Source of the DNA: Aristaeella hokkaidonensis
GTDB lineage: Bacteria > Bacillota > Clostridia > Christensenellales > Aristaeellaceae
DNA: 64,000 nt
Reading direction: 5' to 3'
Assembly: GCF_018128945.1 (NCBI RefSeq)
Contig: NZ_CP068393.1
Coordinates: 2,790,001 to 2,854,000 of the forward strand
A program made the position numbers and the translations under genes. This document shows positions 53,925-63,066 of the stretch, in pieces. The stretch's first letter is position 1. Each line of letters starts with the position of its first letter. A model generated the notes under the pieces. It was not told where the DNA came from, made no database searches, and saw nothing but the letters and a program-made list of their open reading frames with translations.

Positions 53925-54881
53925 ATGGCGGCAAAAGCAAACGGTAGATACCGGTATGAACTGAGCGCGGTGGTTGTTACCTACCATCCGGAATCGGAAG
54001 GGCTGCGCCGGACTTTGCTGTCTCTGATCCGGCAGGAAGGGGTCCGGATGGAAATTATAGTCGCGGATGACGGCTCTGAGGATAATCACGAAGCGGAGAT
54101 TCGACGGGTGTTTGATGATACGGGATTCATGGACTGGAAACTGGTAATGAATACCGAAAACAAGGGAACAATCCGGAATCTGATTTCAGGCCTGGAACAG
54201 GCTGAAGGCGAGTTTGCGAAAGTGCTTGCTCCCGGGGATTTCCTAGCCGGCGCGGACGTTATGCGCGGCTGGCTGGACGACATGCGGGAAAAGGGAAGCG
54301 ACTGGTCTTTTGCGGAGACCGTGAATTACTGCACAGAAAACAGCATCGACAGGATTGCAACGGAGACGGCGCAGCCTGTTTATGTCCGTCCTTACCTTGA
54401 GAAAGACCGGCAGCGGGCCAGATGGAATTATGTTGTGCTGGATGACGTGGCACCGGGGTGCTGCCTGACCTGCAGAACAGCCCTGCAGCTTCAATACGCC
54501 AAGGAACTGGCAGAAGCGGGAAACCGGTATGCCGAGGATTATATGTACCGCCTGATGATGTATGACGGGATCATCGGAAGTTATTATCCCAGGGCTGCAG
54601 TCTTTTATGAGTATGGTACGGGCATTTCTACGGGACGCAGCAGGGAATGGGCAAATACCATTTTCGAAGAATATCTCCGGATGAACCGGCTGATGGCAGA
54701 AAGAAAAAAACCGGACGCATTTCAGCAGCGCATGCTGAAATACGCACTGCAAAAAACATCCGCGTTTGCGATGATCTTTGTGCCGGGTAAATTGAGGAGA
54801 TTCCTGAAGCTTCAGTTGTTTCCCAGAAAACTGAAGACGGATCTGACAGAATCAGATGCATGGAGAAAGGAATGCAGCTGA
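53925..54881 (+). CDS. GT2 glycosyltransferase, paralogue of the enzyme at 40198
   Basis: 318 residues. LSAVVVTYHPESEGLRRTL, IIVADDGSEDNHEAEI, ENKGTIRNLISGL, KVLAPGDFLAG and YAEDYMYRLMM follow the same order as in 40198-41178. At the metal motif it has APGD in place of GADD, so it keeps one Asp only. It ends a run of five plus-strand genes and meets the minus-strand TagF-like gene 31 bases later, with no clear terminator between them. Confidence 0.8.
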   Translation: MAAKANGRYRYELSAVVVTYHPESEGLRRTLLSLIRQEGVRMEIIVADDGSEDNHEAEIRRVFDDTGFMDWKLVMNTENKGTIRNLISGLEQAEGEFAKVLAPGDFLAGADVMRGWLDDMREKGSDWSFAETVNYCTENSIDRIATETAQPVYVRPYLEKDRQRARWNYVVLDDVAPGCCLTCRTALQLQYAKELAEAGNRYAEDYMYRLMMYDGIIGSYYPRAAVFYEYGTGISTGRSREWANTIFEEYLRMNRLMAERKKPDAFQQRMLKYALQKTSAFAMIFVPGKLRRFLKLQLFPRKLKTDLTESDAWRKECS

Positions 54882-54912
54882 AAAACAGAGAAAAACGATG
54901 CGCTGCTTTTCC

Positions 54913-56151
54913 TCAGAATAAAGTTTTATAATCCTGCTCCAGAATGTCGGCGATCTGTTTCGCGGCATTCTGCTTTTTCAGCAGGCAGTCTGTGATGACT
55001 GTCTGTCTTTTTTCTGCCAGGGGATCATTTCCGGTGAGCAGGTTTTCCAGATGACGTTCAATCTCTTCCCAGGAAGGGGCTTCATACATCGCGTCGCGCT
55101 GCTGAAGGAATTCCGCGGTAAAGGGGATGTTCCCGGGACAATATACAATGGGCTTATTCATGGCCAGGAATAAACCGAGGATGGAGGAATAATCTGAAAC
55201 AAGGATATCTGTATCCCGGAAAGTGTCCGCCACAATCCGGTTTGAATCGAAACGGATTCCTGCGTTACTGCAGCGTTCTTTCAGCTGCCGGATTTCTTCT
55301 TCGGTCATCAGGTGCTCACGGAGCAGATTGTCAAACATCAGCGGATGGGGACGGATGGTCAGTGAGACATTGTGACGGGAAACAAAATCAATCCAGCGGT
55401 CAATATATTCCAGGAAATGAGAACCGCCGATTTTTGCATCGTAAGACCAGCGGGGCGTCCACAGGATCCGGTTGCTGCCGGGAGAAGAGGGCAGGGAATG
55501 GTATAGTTCATAAGCAGGATATCCGACATTAAAAACCTGATGATAAGCGCTGTTTCCGAAGACTTTCCTGAAGGCGTCATATTCATGAACATTGGAAGCG
55601 AACCAAAGGCTTACACCGGCGGCAAAATCTCCATATTCAAACGGGACGTCCCAGTCATAGGCGCCGTAAAGAATCAGGCAGAGACGGGTATAGGCTGCGG
55701 TATAACGCGTTTGCAGATCCGGCGGCAGGTAATGATTGAAAGGACGATCATAAAAAAGATAATCAAAACCGGACAGATCAATATCAGAAGCTGAAAAGAA
55801 ATCCAGCACACGTTCTGAACTGTAAAGATTCTCGTAGAAAAGGCGCTCTCCGGGATCTTCCTGAAAAGACTGCCGGTTAACGAAGTTAAAGTGATTTACA
55901 TAAATGATATAGGGGTCAAAACGAGGGTCCTGCAGCATGAGGTTAAAAAGACTCATCTGTTTGTCCCAGACTTCCGGGACCTGGGCAACAAAGCCTACGC
56001 GAATAGGATCGGAGGGATGCGTTTTTTTCCGGTAGCGAACGAAGCGCCGGATGATCCGGGTTCCCTGGGCAATCCGAAGGGAAACGACTGCTGGATACAG
56101 GCGGTCCGCAATCGTTTTGAGAAGCGGTTTCCCGCTGTTTGTGTCTGGCAT
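54913..56151 (-). CDS. TagB/TagF-like CDP-polyol phosphotransferase
   Basis: 412 residues. Family motifs: LWTPRWSYDAKIGGSHFLEY, LTIRPHPLMFDN and DILVSDYSSILGLFLAM. AGGAGGAGG precedes the ATG. The motif spacing is the same as in 42407-43729, the other flippase-linked TagF-like protein. A basic N-terminal region (RRFVRYRKKTHP) may bind the membrane. It is cotranscribed with the flippase 26 bases upstream on the minus strand. The polyol and acceptor are unknown. Confidence 0.82.
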   Translation of the reverse strand: MPDTNSGKPLLKTIADRLYPAVVSLRIAQGTRIIRRFVRYRKKTHPSDPIRVGFVAQVPEVWDKQMSLFNLMLQDPRFDPYIIYVNHFNFVNRQSFQEDPGERLFYENLYSSERVLDFFSASDIDLSGFDYLFYDRPFNHYLPPDLQTRYTAAYTRLCLILYGAYDWDVPFEYGDFAAGVSLWFASNVHEYDAFRKVFGNSAYHQVFNVGYPAYELYHSLPSSPGSNRILWTPRWSYDAKIGGSHFLEYIDRWIDFVSRHNVSLTIRPHPLMFDNLLREHLMTEEEIRQLKERCSNAGIRFDSNRIVADTFRDTDILVSDYSSILGLFLAMNKPIVYCPGNIPFTAEFLQQRDAMYEAPSWEEIERHLENLLTGNDPLAEKRQTVITDCLLKKQNAAKQIADILEQDYKTLF

Positions 56152-56177
56152 TCAGATAACCTCCTCCTGAAAGATGG

Positions 56178-57626
56178 TTATTGATCGTCTTTCCGGCGAA
56201 TGGTACGGATCAACGTGAGGATTTTGCCACGCTGCAGGAACAGTACGCCGAGTGTAAGGACGGCGGCAATGATCCGGGCAGGAAGCGAACCGTACAATGC
56301 AGCGCCTGCTGCCGTCAGTCCGCAGGCGGCGATGAACAGCATAATCATTCCGCGGTAATTGTATCCCTGATCCTGCAGTCCGCGTCTTTTCAGTATCCGC
56401 TTCATAGCCAGGCAGTTGCACAGGGCAAAAACCAGATAACTGAAGAGCGTTGTATAAGCCGCGGCAACATAACCGTACAAGCGTATGAAGATCCAGTTGA
56501 GGATAAGATTCGTAACAGCGGCGCCAAGGGAAGCCCAGACCAGACTGCGTTTTTCCTCGTAATAGAATTCCACATTGGCAAAGAGCTGAGAATAGAACAG
56601 GAGGAGCAGGCTGAGAGCAACCGGAGGAACCACATAAACTGCTTCAAGATATTTTTCTCCGGCCATAACCAGGACAATCTCCGGGGCGAACCAGATCACA
56701 CCGGACAGCAGCAGCGCCATGAGCGCGGCAATCCCCAGAGAGACGCTCCGGTTCTCCTTCTCCTGACCTTTGCCCAGTTTTTCATAGAGCCAGGGAATAT
56801 AGGCGTTATTGATTGCGTCCAGGACAAAAGTCAGGACAACGGCAAGGTTGTAAGCGACACCATATACAGCGGATTTGTCCATGCCGACCATATGGCTGAT
56901 CATAATGCGGTCGCTCTGATTGAAAACCATCTGGGACAGATAATATGCAAGCAGCGGAATGTTGAAACCAAGGGCGTATTTCCAGTATTGCCTGCGAAAA
57001 ACCGTTTTTCCGCGGATAATATTCAGAACAAAAAACACTCCGCCGGCAACAATATTGACAATTGCCATGCCCCAAATCCGTGCATAGCCCTTTTCTTCGT
57101 TAGTGATTACGAGAACATACTGCAGAAGAGGGGTGGCGACAGCAATGGCAAGTGTAACCAGCACAACGCTGATATATTTAAATTCAAAGCGTTTCTTTCC
57201 GCTCCACAGAAGAAGTGCGGTAACCGAAAGCGTTTCAGCTACCATCAGGCACATGATGGAGGTCGGCAGCTCGAAAAGCTGATTCCAGAGACTGGCAAAA
57301 GGCAGGTAGATCAGCAGGAAAAAACCTGACAGCAGGAGGCAGATTCCCTCAACAGATGCGATATATCCGTCACGGTCAGATTCGAATTTCACCATGGCCG
57401 GGGAGAAGGAACCGTAAGCCAGATTGAGCGTCAGAAAAATCTGCAGGAGTCCCTGCCAGGAGGAGTATATGATCACCTGGCCATATTGTTCAGTTGTCAG
57501 AAGTCTTGTAAAGAGGGGCATGGTCAGGAAAAGCAGGCATCTTTGCAAAACACTGCACAGAACATATGCAGACGAGACTTTGACAGTTACAGGGATATTG
57601 CGATACTTGTCCGTAAGCTTTCCCAT
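56178..57626 (-). CDS. wzx: Polysaccharide flippase-like membrane protein (Wzx/MATE-like)
   Basis: 482 residues and about twelve to fourteen helices. The start is ATG 57626 (MGKLTDKYRN) with GGGAG five bases upstream; a longer in-frame reading of 44 codons would run through the promoter at 57691-57719 and is rejected. Typical features: FLTMPLFTRLLTTEQYGQV, NQSDRIMISHMVGMDKSAVY and SLLLLFYSQLFANVEFYYEEK. It moves lipid-linked oligosaccharides outward. Longer and only distantly similar to the flippase at 41165, so the two probably carry different substrates. Confidence 0.88.
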   Translation of the reverse strand: MGKLTDKYRNIPVTVKVSSAYVLCSVLQRCLLFLTMPLFTRLLTTEQYGQVIIYSSWQGLLQIFLTLNLAYGSFSPAMVKFESDRDGYIASVEGICLLLSGFFLLIYLPFASLWNQLFELPTSIMCLMVAETLSVTALLLWSGKKRFEFKYISVVLVTLAIAVATPLLQYVLVITNEEKGYARIWGMAIVNIVAGGVFFVLNIIRGKTVFRRQYWKYALGFNIPLLAYYLSQMVFNQSDRIMISHMVGMDKSAVYGVAYNLAVVLTFVLDAINNAYIPWLYEKLGKGQEKENRSVSLGIAALMALLLSGVIWFAPEIVLVMAGEKYLEAVYVVPPVALSLLLLFYSQLFANVEFYYEEKRSLVWASLGAAVTNLILNWIFIRLYGYVAAAYTTLFSYLVFALCNCLAMKRILKRRGLQDQGYNYRGMIMLFIAACGLTAAGAALYGSLPARIIAAVLTLGVLFLQRGKILTLIRTIRRKDDQ

Positions 57627-57690
57627 ACACGCTCCCGATTCATTCAAAACAGGACGCTTCCATACAAAAAGGAAGGTCCCTGATACATAA

Positions 57691-57719
57691 ATTATATCAT
57701 TATGATAAATGGATGTAAA
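57691..57719 (-). promoter_or_regulatory. Strong sigma-A promoter for the minus-strand flippase and TagF genes
   Basis: On the minus strand, TTTACA (57719-57714) and TATAAT (57696-57691) with a 17-base spacer. The spacer contains the palindrome TATCAT-T-ATGATA at 57695-57707, a possible operator. A TATCAT copy also occurs at 57766-57771 near the divergent promoter. Confidence 0.75.
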
Positions 57720-57768
57720 CACGGGGAAGGGCTTGCTGCCGGTCAAATCGATCATCACACGAATGTAT

Positions 57769-57816
57769 CATATAAAAAATGAACACGGTGCATCTTGATA
57801 GCGTTCATTTTATATG
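57769..57816. promoter_or_regulatory. Inverted repeat overlapping the promoter of the second winged-helix/LicC/LicA gene
   Basis: The left arm, 57769-57784, reads CATATAAAAAATGAAC; the right arm, 57803-57816, is GTTCATTTTATATG. The arms pair over 14 bases with two extra A bases on the left and an 18-base centre. The right arm fills the spacer between the -35 and -10 boxes. A regulator bound here would block the promoter. Confidence 0.6.
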
Positions 57817-57823
57817 TTAATAT
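57795..57823 (+). promoter_or_regulatory. Strong sigma-A promoter of the second winged-helix/LicC/LicA gene
   Basis: TTGATA at 57795-57800 and TAATAT at 57818-57823 with a 17-base spacer. Transcription would start near 57830, about 50 bases before the ATG at 57879. Confidence 0.7.
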
Positions 57824-57878
57824 AAACAACAATGAACAGCGTGGGCTGTTCAGAGGTATCAGATTGGGAGGCTCAGTC

Positions 57879-59645
57879 ATGACGCAGAATGAATTTACCC
57901 TGTTATACGCTATCCGGAAATACGGTATGCAGAGCTGCCGGTGGTTTAAGGAGAAAACAGGTTTGTCAGTGGGCTATGTTTCCCAGACGCTTAAGGAATT
58001 TGCCGGAAAGAACTTTGTGAATCCGGACGGCATCACTGCAGACGGAATAAAGGCGCTGGCACCTTATAAAGTTGAAAATGCGGTGATCATGGCCGCGGGG
58101 ATGTCCTCCCGGTTTGTACCGATCAGCCTGGAAAAACCCAAAGGCCTGCTGACAGTGAAAGGCGAAGTGCTGATTGAACGCCAGATCCGCCAGCTGCAGG
58201 AAGCAGGCATAGAGAGTATTGTCCTGGTGCTTGGATACAAAAAGGAAGCCTTTTTTTATCTGGAAGACAAGTTCGAACACGTGAAGATCATTATCAATCC
58301 CCAATACGATACAAAGAACAATACATTCACTGTTTATCTGGCGCAGCAGTATATCGGGAACACTTATATCTGCTCTTCTGACAATTATTTTTCCGAGAGC
58401 CCGTTCGAAGAATATGTATATCAGAGCTTTTATTCCGCTGTGAAAGTGGACAGACGGCTGAATGAATGGTATATGATTCCGGATTCAAAGATGAATATTG
58501 CCCGGATCGTGAAAAATGACGACCGGGGATGCATTATGATGGGCCATGTGTACTGGGATCGGGACTTCAGCAAAGCAATGATTGAACTGATCAACGCGGA
58601 TCAGGAAATCGGACATTACGATACCGAACTGTGGGAGCAGATCCTGGCGGATCACCTGAAAACACTTCCGCCAATGGCCATTAAGGTTTATCCGGACGGT
58701 GTTATTCACGAGTTTGATTCACTGGAAGAACTGCGCCAGTTTGACAGCCGGTATATCAGCCATACGGACAGCCGGATTATTCGGAACATAGCTGACGTAC
58801 TGCACTGCGGAGAAGAGGAAATATGTGAATTCAGGGTGATCAAGAACGGACTTACCAACAGATCCGTATACTTTGAAGCCTGTGGGAAAAAGTATGTTTA
58901 TCGCTATACAGAGCAGCGTGAAGGAATTGCTGTCAACCGAAGCCATGAACGGCAGGCCCTGGAACTTGCATACTCCATCGGAGCAGATCCGACGTTTTTG
59001 TATATGAACGAGGAGGAGGGATGGAAAATCTCCTCCTATGCAGAAAACGCACATGAACCGGATTTCACAAACCGGGATGATATCAAACGTGTGGCGGATG
59101 CACTGAGAAAGCTTCATGATCGCAAACTGAGTGTGAACTGGTCTTTTCTGCCATGGGTGGAAACCCAAAGCATGGAATGGGTCCTGCGTTCCGAAAAAGG
59201 CGGGATTTCCGATCCGGAATACAGCACACTGAAGAATATGGTTGGAAAAGCAGCCGAGGCCTGTACAGAAGACGGGACGGCACCCTGCTTCTGCCACTGT
59301 GATTCTGAAAAAACGAACTGGCTGCTGACAGATAAAGAAACGATCCTGATTGACTGGGAATATGCCGGAAACGCTGATCCGGGATGTGATACGGGTTCTT
59401 TTATCCTGAATTCCGGATGGGAACCGGAAGAGGCAAAGACGTTCATACGCGAATACCTGGGTGATAACGCAACAGAGGAACAGGTTTTCCACCACCTGGC
59501 TTATACAGCAGTGATTGCCTTTTACTGGTACACATGGGCGCTTTCCTGTGAGGCGGAGGGAACAGTAATGGGTGAAGGCCTGTACAACTGGCGCAGTACA
59601 GCCAAAAAGTACACGAGATACCTTGTTGAACAATACGGCCTGTAA
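57879..59645 (+). CDS. Winged-helix / LicC cytidylyltransferase / LicA choline kinase fusion (second copy)
   Basis: 588 residues. ATG 57879 has GGGAGG seven bases upstream; longer in-frame readings run into the promoter. Residues 1-62: winged helix (FKEKTGLSVGYVSQTLKEF, then PDGITADGIKALAPYKV). About 66-300: LicC-like (AVIMAAGMSSRF, EKPKGLLTVKG, TKNNTFTVYLA, CSSDNYF, and NEWYM as in streptococcal LicC). About 315 to the end: choline-kinase fold with CHCDSEKTNW near 472 and LIDWEYAGNADPGCDTG near 490. All key residues are present. It should make phosphocholine and then CDP-choline, or act on a related amino-alcohol. It is followed after 48 bases by an ABC importer, where the first copy is followed by a BCCT carrier. 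Confidence 0.87.
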   Translation: MTQNEFTLLYAIRKYGMQSCRWFKEKTGLSVGYVSQTLKEFAGKNFVNPDGITADGIKALAPYKVENAVIMAAGMSSRFVPISLEKPKGLLTVKGEVLIERQIRQLQEAGIESIVLVLGYKKEAFFYLEDKFEHVKIIINPQYDTKNNTFTVYLAQQYIGNTYICSSDNYFSESPFEEYVYQSFYSAVKVDRRLNEWYMIPDSKMNIARIVKNDDRGCIMMGHVYWDRDFSKAMIELINADQEIGHYDTELWEQILADHLKTLPPMAIKVYPDGVIHEFDSLEELRQFDSRYISHTDSRIIRNIADVLHCGEEEICEFRVIKNGLTNRSVYFEACGKKYVYRYTEQREGIAVNRSHERQALELAYSIGADPTFLYMNEEEGWKISSYAENAHEPDFTNRDDIKRVADALRKLHDRKLSVNWSFLPWVETQSMEWVLRSEKGGISDPEYSTLKNMVGKAAEACTEDGTAPCFCHCDSEKTNWLLTDKETILIDWEYAGNADPGCDTGSFILNSGWEPEEAKTFIREYLGDNATEEQVFHHLAYTAVIAFYWYTWALSCEAEGTVMGEGLYNWRSTAKKYTRYLVEQYGL

Positions 59646-59693
59646 AGAGCCGGGGTTCAACCGAAAATATAAAAGATACCGGAGGAAAAAGAA

Positions 59694-60683
59694 ATGAAGA
59701 AGATTATCGCAATGATCCTGGCCCTCATCCTGTGCTCCTGCTTATTTTGTGCAGCGACGGCAGAGACGGACACCACAGACAAGAACGTTGTGATCTGGAC
59801 TACCGAAGAGGAGCATGTGGTGGATTACTATATCAATGCGCTGAGGGAAAAATTTCCGGAATACAACATCACAATCGAAAATGTCAGCTCCAGCACGATG
59901 CCGGCGAAGGTAATTGAGGAGGGCGAATACTGCTCCTGTGATATTTTGTGGACAGAAGACTATGCCTATCTGGAAAAGTGTTCCGACTGGCTGGTGGAAC
60001 TGAAGGATTTCGATTATTCCATGTTCCTTGACGATACGGTGCCCGCCAGTCATAAATATACTCCCGAAGAACGGTATGCAGGCGGCATTATCCTGAACGT
60101 CGATATGCTGACGGAATGGAATCTGCCTGAGCCCGCATCCTACCAGGATCTGCTGGATCCGATGTATCAGGGCCTGATCTCCATGCCCAATCCGGCATCC
60201 TCCGGCACGGGATATATGTTCCTGCGGCAGCTTGTGAACGAGTGGGGAGAGGATGAGGCGTTTTCCTACTTTGAGCAGCTGACGCCGAATATCCTGCAAT
60301 ATACTTCCTCCGGTATGGGTCCGGTGAATGCACTGATCCAGGGAGAGGCGGCCATCGGCCTCGGGTTTATTTCGCAGGCGGTTCAGGAAATCAACGCAGG
60401 ACGCAACCTGAAGATTGTCTACTTCGATGAAGGGGTTCCGTTCAGCATTTACGGAAACGCTTTGCTGAAGAAGAGCGAGCATAAGCAGGCGGCAGTGGAT
60501 GTGTTCAATTATATTGCCGCGGAACTTGTATATGACAATAACCGGCTGTTCTATCCGGAACAGATTATCAGGGATTATACTCCCGTGATTGAGAATTATC
60601 CTACAGAAATTCATTACGGCAACATGACGAACAATACCCTGGAAGAGAAAGAAAGGCTGCTTGCAAAATGGACGTTCTCGTAA
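59694..60683 (+). CDS. ABC importer substrate-binding protein (iron/2-aminoethylphosphonate/polyamine type)
   Basis: 329 residues with a signal peptide ending at ATA before ETD. The mature part is a type II binding fold of the Fe(III)/AEP group: VVIWTTEEEHVVDYYINAL, CDILWTEDYAYLEK, SMPNPASSGTGYMFL and VPFSIYGNALLKKSEHKQAA. The paired C-terminal tyrosines typical of ferric-binding proteins are not obvious, which favours a small organic phosphorus or amine solute; this is inference. It directly follows a LicC/LicA fusion, so it may gather a head-group precursor such as phosphocholine or aminoethylphosphonate. Confidence 0.8.
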   Translation: MKKIIAMILALILCSCLFCAATAETDTTDKNVVIWTTEEEHVVDYYINALREKFPEYNITIENVSSSTMPAKVIEEGEYCSCDILWTEDYAYLEKCSDWLVELKDFDYSMFLDDTVPASHKYTPEERYAGGIILNVDMLTEWNLPEPASYQDLLDPMYQGLISMPNPASSGTGYMFLRQLVNEWGEDEAFSYFEQLTPNILQYTSSGMGPVNALIQGEAAIGLGFISQAVQEINAGRNLKIVYFDEGVPFSIYGNALLKKSEHKQAAVDVFNYIAAELVYDNNRLFYPEQIIRDYTPVIENYPTEIHYGNMTNNTLEEKERLLAKWTFS

Positions 60684-61456
60684 GAGATAAACTGTTTATC
60701 AGCGATATATCAAAAACATTTGTGGACGCCGGTACAGGGGTGCTTAACCATGTATCATTCACAGTGCGGGACGGGGAGTTTCTCTCCATCCTGGGTCCTT
60801 CGGGATGCGGAAAAACGACGCTGCTGCGGATCCTGATCGGCCTGCTGAAGCCGGACACGGGAAGCATTATCAAAGACGGGAAAGATATAACGGGCACTGC
60901 TCCTGCTGCACGGAAAATGGGGATTGTATTCCAGAATTATGCGTTGTTTGAGAATATGACAGTGCTGAAAAATGTGGAATATGCCCTGAAGATCCGGCCG
61001 GAAACAAGAGCAACAGCCAGGGAAACCGCGATGGAAATGATCGCGGCGGTGGGACTGAGCGAGCATATTCACAAGATGCCCGGAAAACTGAGCGGCGGAC
61101 AACAGCAGCGTGTAGCCATTGCACGGACGCTTGCGCTGCAGCCGGAGATCATCCTGTTTGACGAACCGATGTCCGCCCTGGACGTTGCCACCCGGCTGTC
61201 CATGCGGACAGAACTGAAAGCGCTGCAGAAGCGTTTCGGTACAACCATGATCTATGTGACGCACGATCAGGAAGAGGCGTTTGCCCTCTCGGACCGGATC
61301 CTGATCATGGATCAGGGAAACATCTGCCAGCTGGATACACCTGAGAATATCTGCAGAAACCCTGCCAGTGACTATGTGAGATCCTTCGTGCTGGCCAATA
61401 TCCGGCTGAAGGTGGACTCCCTGTCCCGATATGCAGAGATGGTGCGAGACGTATGA
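60668..61456 (+). CDS. ABC importer ATPase, FbpC/PotA/PhnT-like
   Basis: 262 residues, shorter than most of the group because the C-terminal regulatory (TOBE) domain is missing. Walker A GPSGCGKTT, Q-loop VFQNYALFENMT, signature LSGGQQQR, Walker B ILFDEPMSALD and switch YVTHDQEEA are all intact. It overlaps the binding-protein gene by 16 bases and the permease by four. It drives import by the double permease. Confidence 0.92.
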   Translation: MDVLVRDKLFISDISKTFVDAGTGVLNHVSFTVRDGEFLSILGPSGCGKTTLLRILIGLLKPDTGSIIKDGKDITGTAPAARKMGIVFQNYALFENMTVLKNVEYALKIRPETRATARETAMEMIAAVGLSEHIHKMPGKLSGGQQQRVAIARTLALQPEIILFDEPMSALDVATRLSMRTELKALQKRFGTTMIYVTHDQEEAFALSDRILIMDQGNICQLDTPENICRNPASDYVRSFVLANIRLKVDSLSRYAEMVRDV

Positions 61457-63066
61457 AGCTGAAGAATCGAAAAAACCTGGTGGTGAATCTGCTGATTGCA
61501 GCCGTATTCATCACATCTGTTATCCTGCCGATCATCTCGATGTTTTCCCGTGTGACAGCGGAGAGTTTTCGGGAAGTAACGGGTTCCGTCCAGTTCGGAC
61601 GGGCAGTCTGGAATTCTCTGACCACATCCCTGACGGCCACGATGATTTCCCTGGTTCTGGCGCTTCTGGCTGCCTGGTGTGTGGAACGGACGCGGCTGCC
61701 AGGGAAAAACCTGTTCAGCCTGCTGTTTGTTGCACCGATGCTGATTCCGTCGATGTCCCACGCGTTCGGGCTGATTGCCCTTTTCGGGACAAACGGACTG
61801 ATTACCCGGCTGCTGCATGTCCGTACTGCAATTTACGGATTTAACGGAATTGTACTCGGCGCTGTGATGTATTCCTTCCCCTTTGCCTATGTGATGTTCA
61901 CAAGCATCCTGCAATATGAAGACCAGCTGCCTTACCGGGCAGCAGAGGTCATGGGGATTCCGAGAATCCGTCAGTTTACCGGTATTACACTGCCCTATCT
62001 GAAGAAGACCATTATCACAGCTTTTTTTGCCATTTTTACGATGACGATCACAGACTATGGCGTACCGATTATGATCGGCGGCCAGGTACAGACACTGCCG
62101 GTTATGATGTATAACAAGGCAGTGGCGATGACAGATTACAGTACGGGAAGCGTTATCGGAATATTCCTGCTGATTCCTGCAATTGTGGCGTTCATCGTGG
62201 ACCTGATGAATCCTGAAACAAACCAGAACACTTATGCCGCTGAATTGTTCAAACCCCGCAGGAACAAGGTGCAGTCGACAATGGCACTGGTGTTTTCCAT
62301 CCTGTTGTGTGTGATGATTCTCTCACCGGTGATATCATTCAGCTTTATGGTGTTTGAGGAACGGTATCCGTCTGTAACAACGTTTACGCTGTATCATATT
62401 GAAAAAACATTGAACAGGGGAGCACTGACCTATCTGGGAAATTCTCTCCTGTATGCTGTGCTTACCTCGACAGCGGGTACAGTATTTGCGTTCTTCTGCG
62501 CGTATGAAACAGCGCGTGTGAAGGAACGGCTGGGGAAACTGATTCACCTTATCTCCCTGACATCAATGGCAATCCCGGGCATTGTGCTGGGTTTGTCCTA
62601 TATCATATTTTTCCATGGAAGCGCTGTTTATGGTACCATCTGGATCGTTGTGATCATGAACTGTATTCATTTCTTCTCCTCTCCGTACCTGATGATGTAT
62701 AACACGCTGGGGAAGGTGAATCCCAACCTGGAAGCCGCAGGATCGACACTGGGGATTAAAAGGTGGCGGATTGTCAGGGACGTCATCCTGCCCAAAGTCA
62801 GCGGGACGGTCCTGGAGATGTTCAGTTACTTTTTTGTGAACAGCCTTGTGACCATTTCAGCGGTGTCCTTCTTGAGTCCGCCTTCTCCCAAACCGCTGTC
62901 ACTGCTGATCAACCAGTTTGAAGCCCAGCGGCAAATGGAGAGCGCTGCGTTTGTATCCCTGCTGATTTTCCTGGTGAATGTGCTGCTGCGGATTTCCATC
63001 CGGGGAATGAAAAAAATCCTTGCCCTGAAAAAGGCAAGGATCGGAGAAGGCCAGACTGCCTGTTAA
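61453..63066 (+). CDS. Double-length ABC importer permease (FbpB-like)
   Basis: 537 residues with about twelve helices in two similar halves. Each half has a coupling loop: [15 protein letters not shown] near residue 160 and [16 protein letters not shown] near 430. Fused permeases of this type occur in ferric, thiamine and phosphonate importers. The N-terminal half keeps [19 protein letters not shown]. The stop overlaps the stop of the converging FdtB-like gene. With the previous two genes it forms a complete importer. Confidence 0.9.
   Translation: MKLKNRKNLVVNLLIAAVFITSVILPIISMFSRVTAESFREVTGSVQFGRAVWNSLTTSLTATMISLVLALLAAWCVERTRLPGKNLFSLLFVAPMLIPSMSHAFGLIALFGTNGLITRLLHVRTAIYGFNGIVLGAVMYSFPFAYVMFTSILQYEDQLPYRAAEVMGIPRIRQFTGITLPYLKKTIITAFFAIFTMTITDYGVPIMIGGQVQTLPVMMYNKAVAMTDYSTGSVIGIFLLIPAIVAFIVDLMNPETNQNTYAAELFKPRRNKVQSTMALVFSILLCVMILSPVISFSFMVFEERYPSVTTFTLYHIEKTLNRGALTYLGNSLLYAVLTSTAGTVFAFFCAYETARVKERLGKLIHLISLTSMAIPGIVLGLSYIIFFHGSAVYGTIWIVVIMNCIHFFSSPYLMMYNTLGKVNPNLEAAGSTLGIKRWRIVRDVILPKVSGTVLEMFSYFFVNSLVTISAVSFLSPPSPKPLSLLINQFEAQRQMESAAFVSLLIFLVNVLLRISIRGMKKILALKKARIGEGQTAC

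Noticed and set aside
54870..54912. Possible terminator between the converging GT2 and TagF-like genes (GCAGC with GCTGC)
   Set aside because: Five-base stem with a loop of over 20 bases and only four T bases; too weak to call.
56181..57329. Long plus-strand frame (382 codons) opposite the flippase gene
   Set aside because: It is antisense to a clear membrane protein, is rich in Gln, His and Asn with no domain pattern, and arises from the codon bias of the true gene.
57795..57878. N-terminal extension of the second winged-helix/LicC/LicA protein from a TTG
   Set aside because: The TTG is part of the -35 box and no ribosome site precedes it; ATG 57879 has a strong site.
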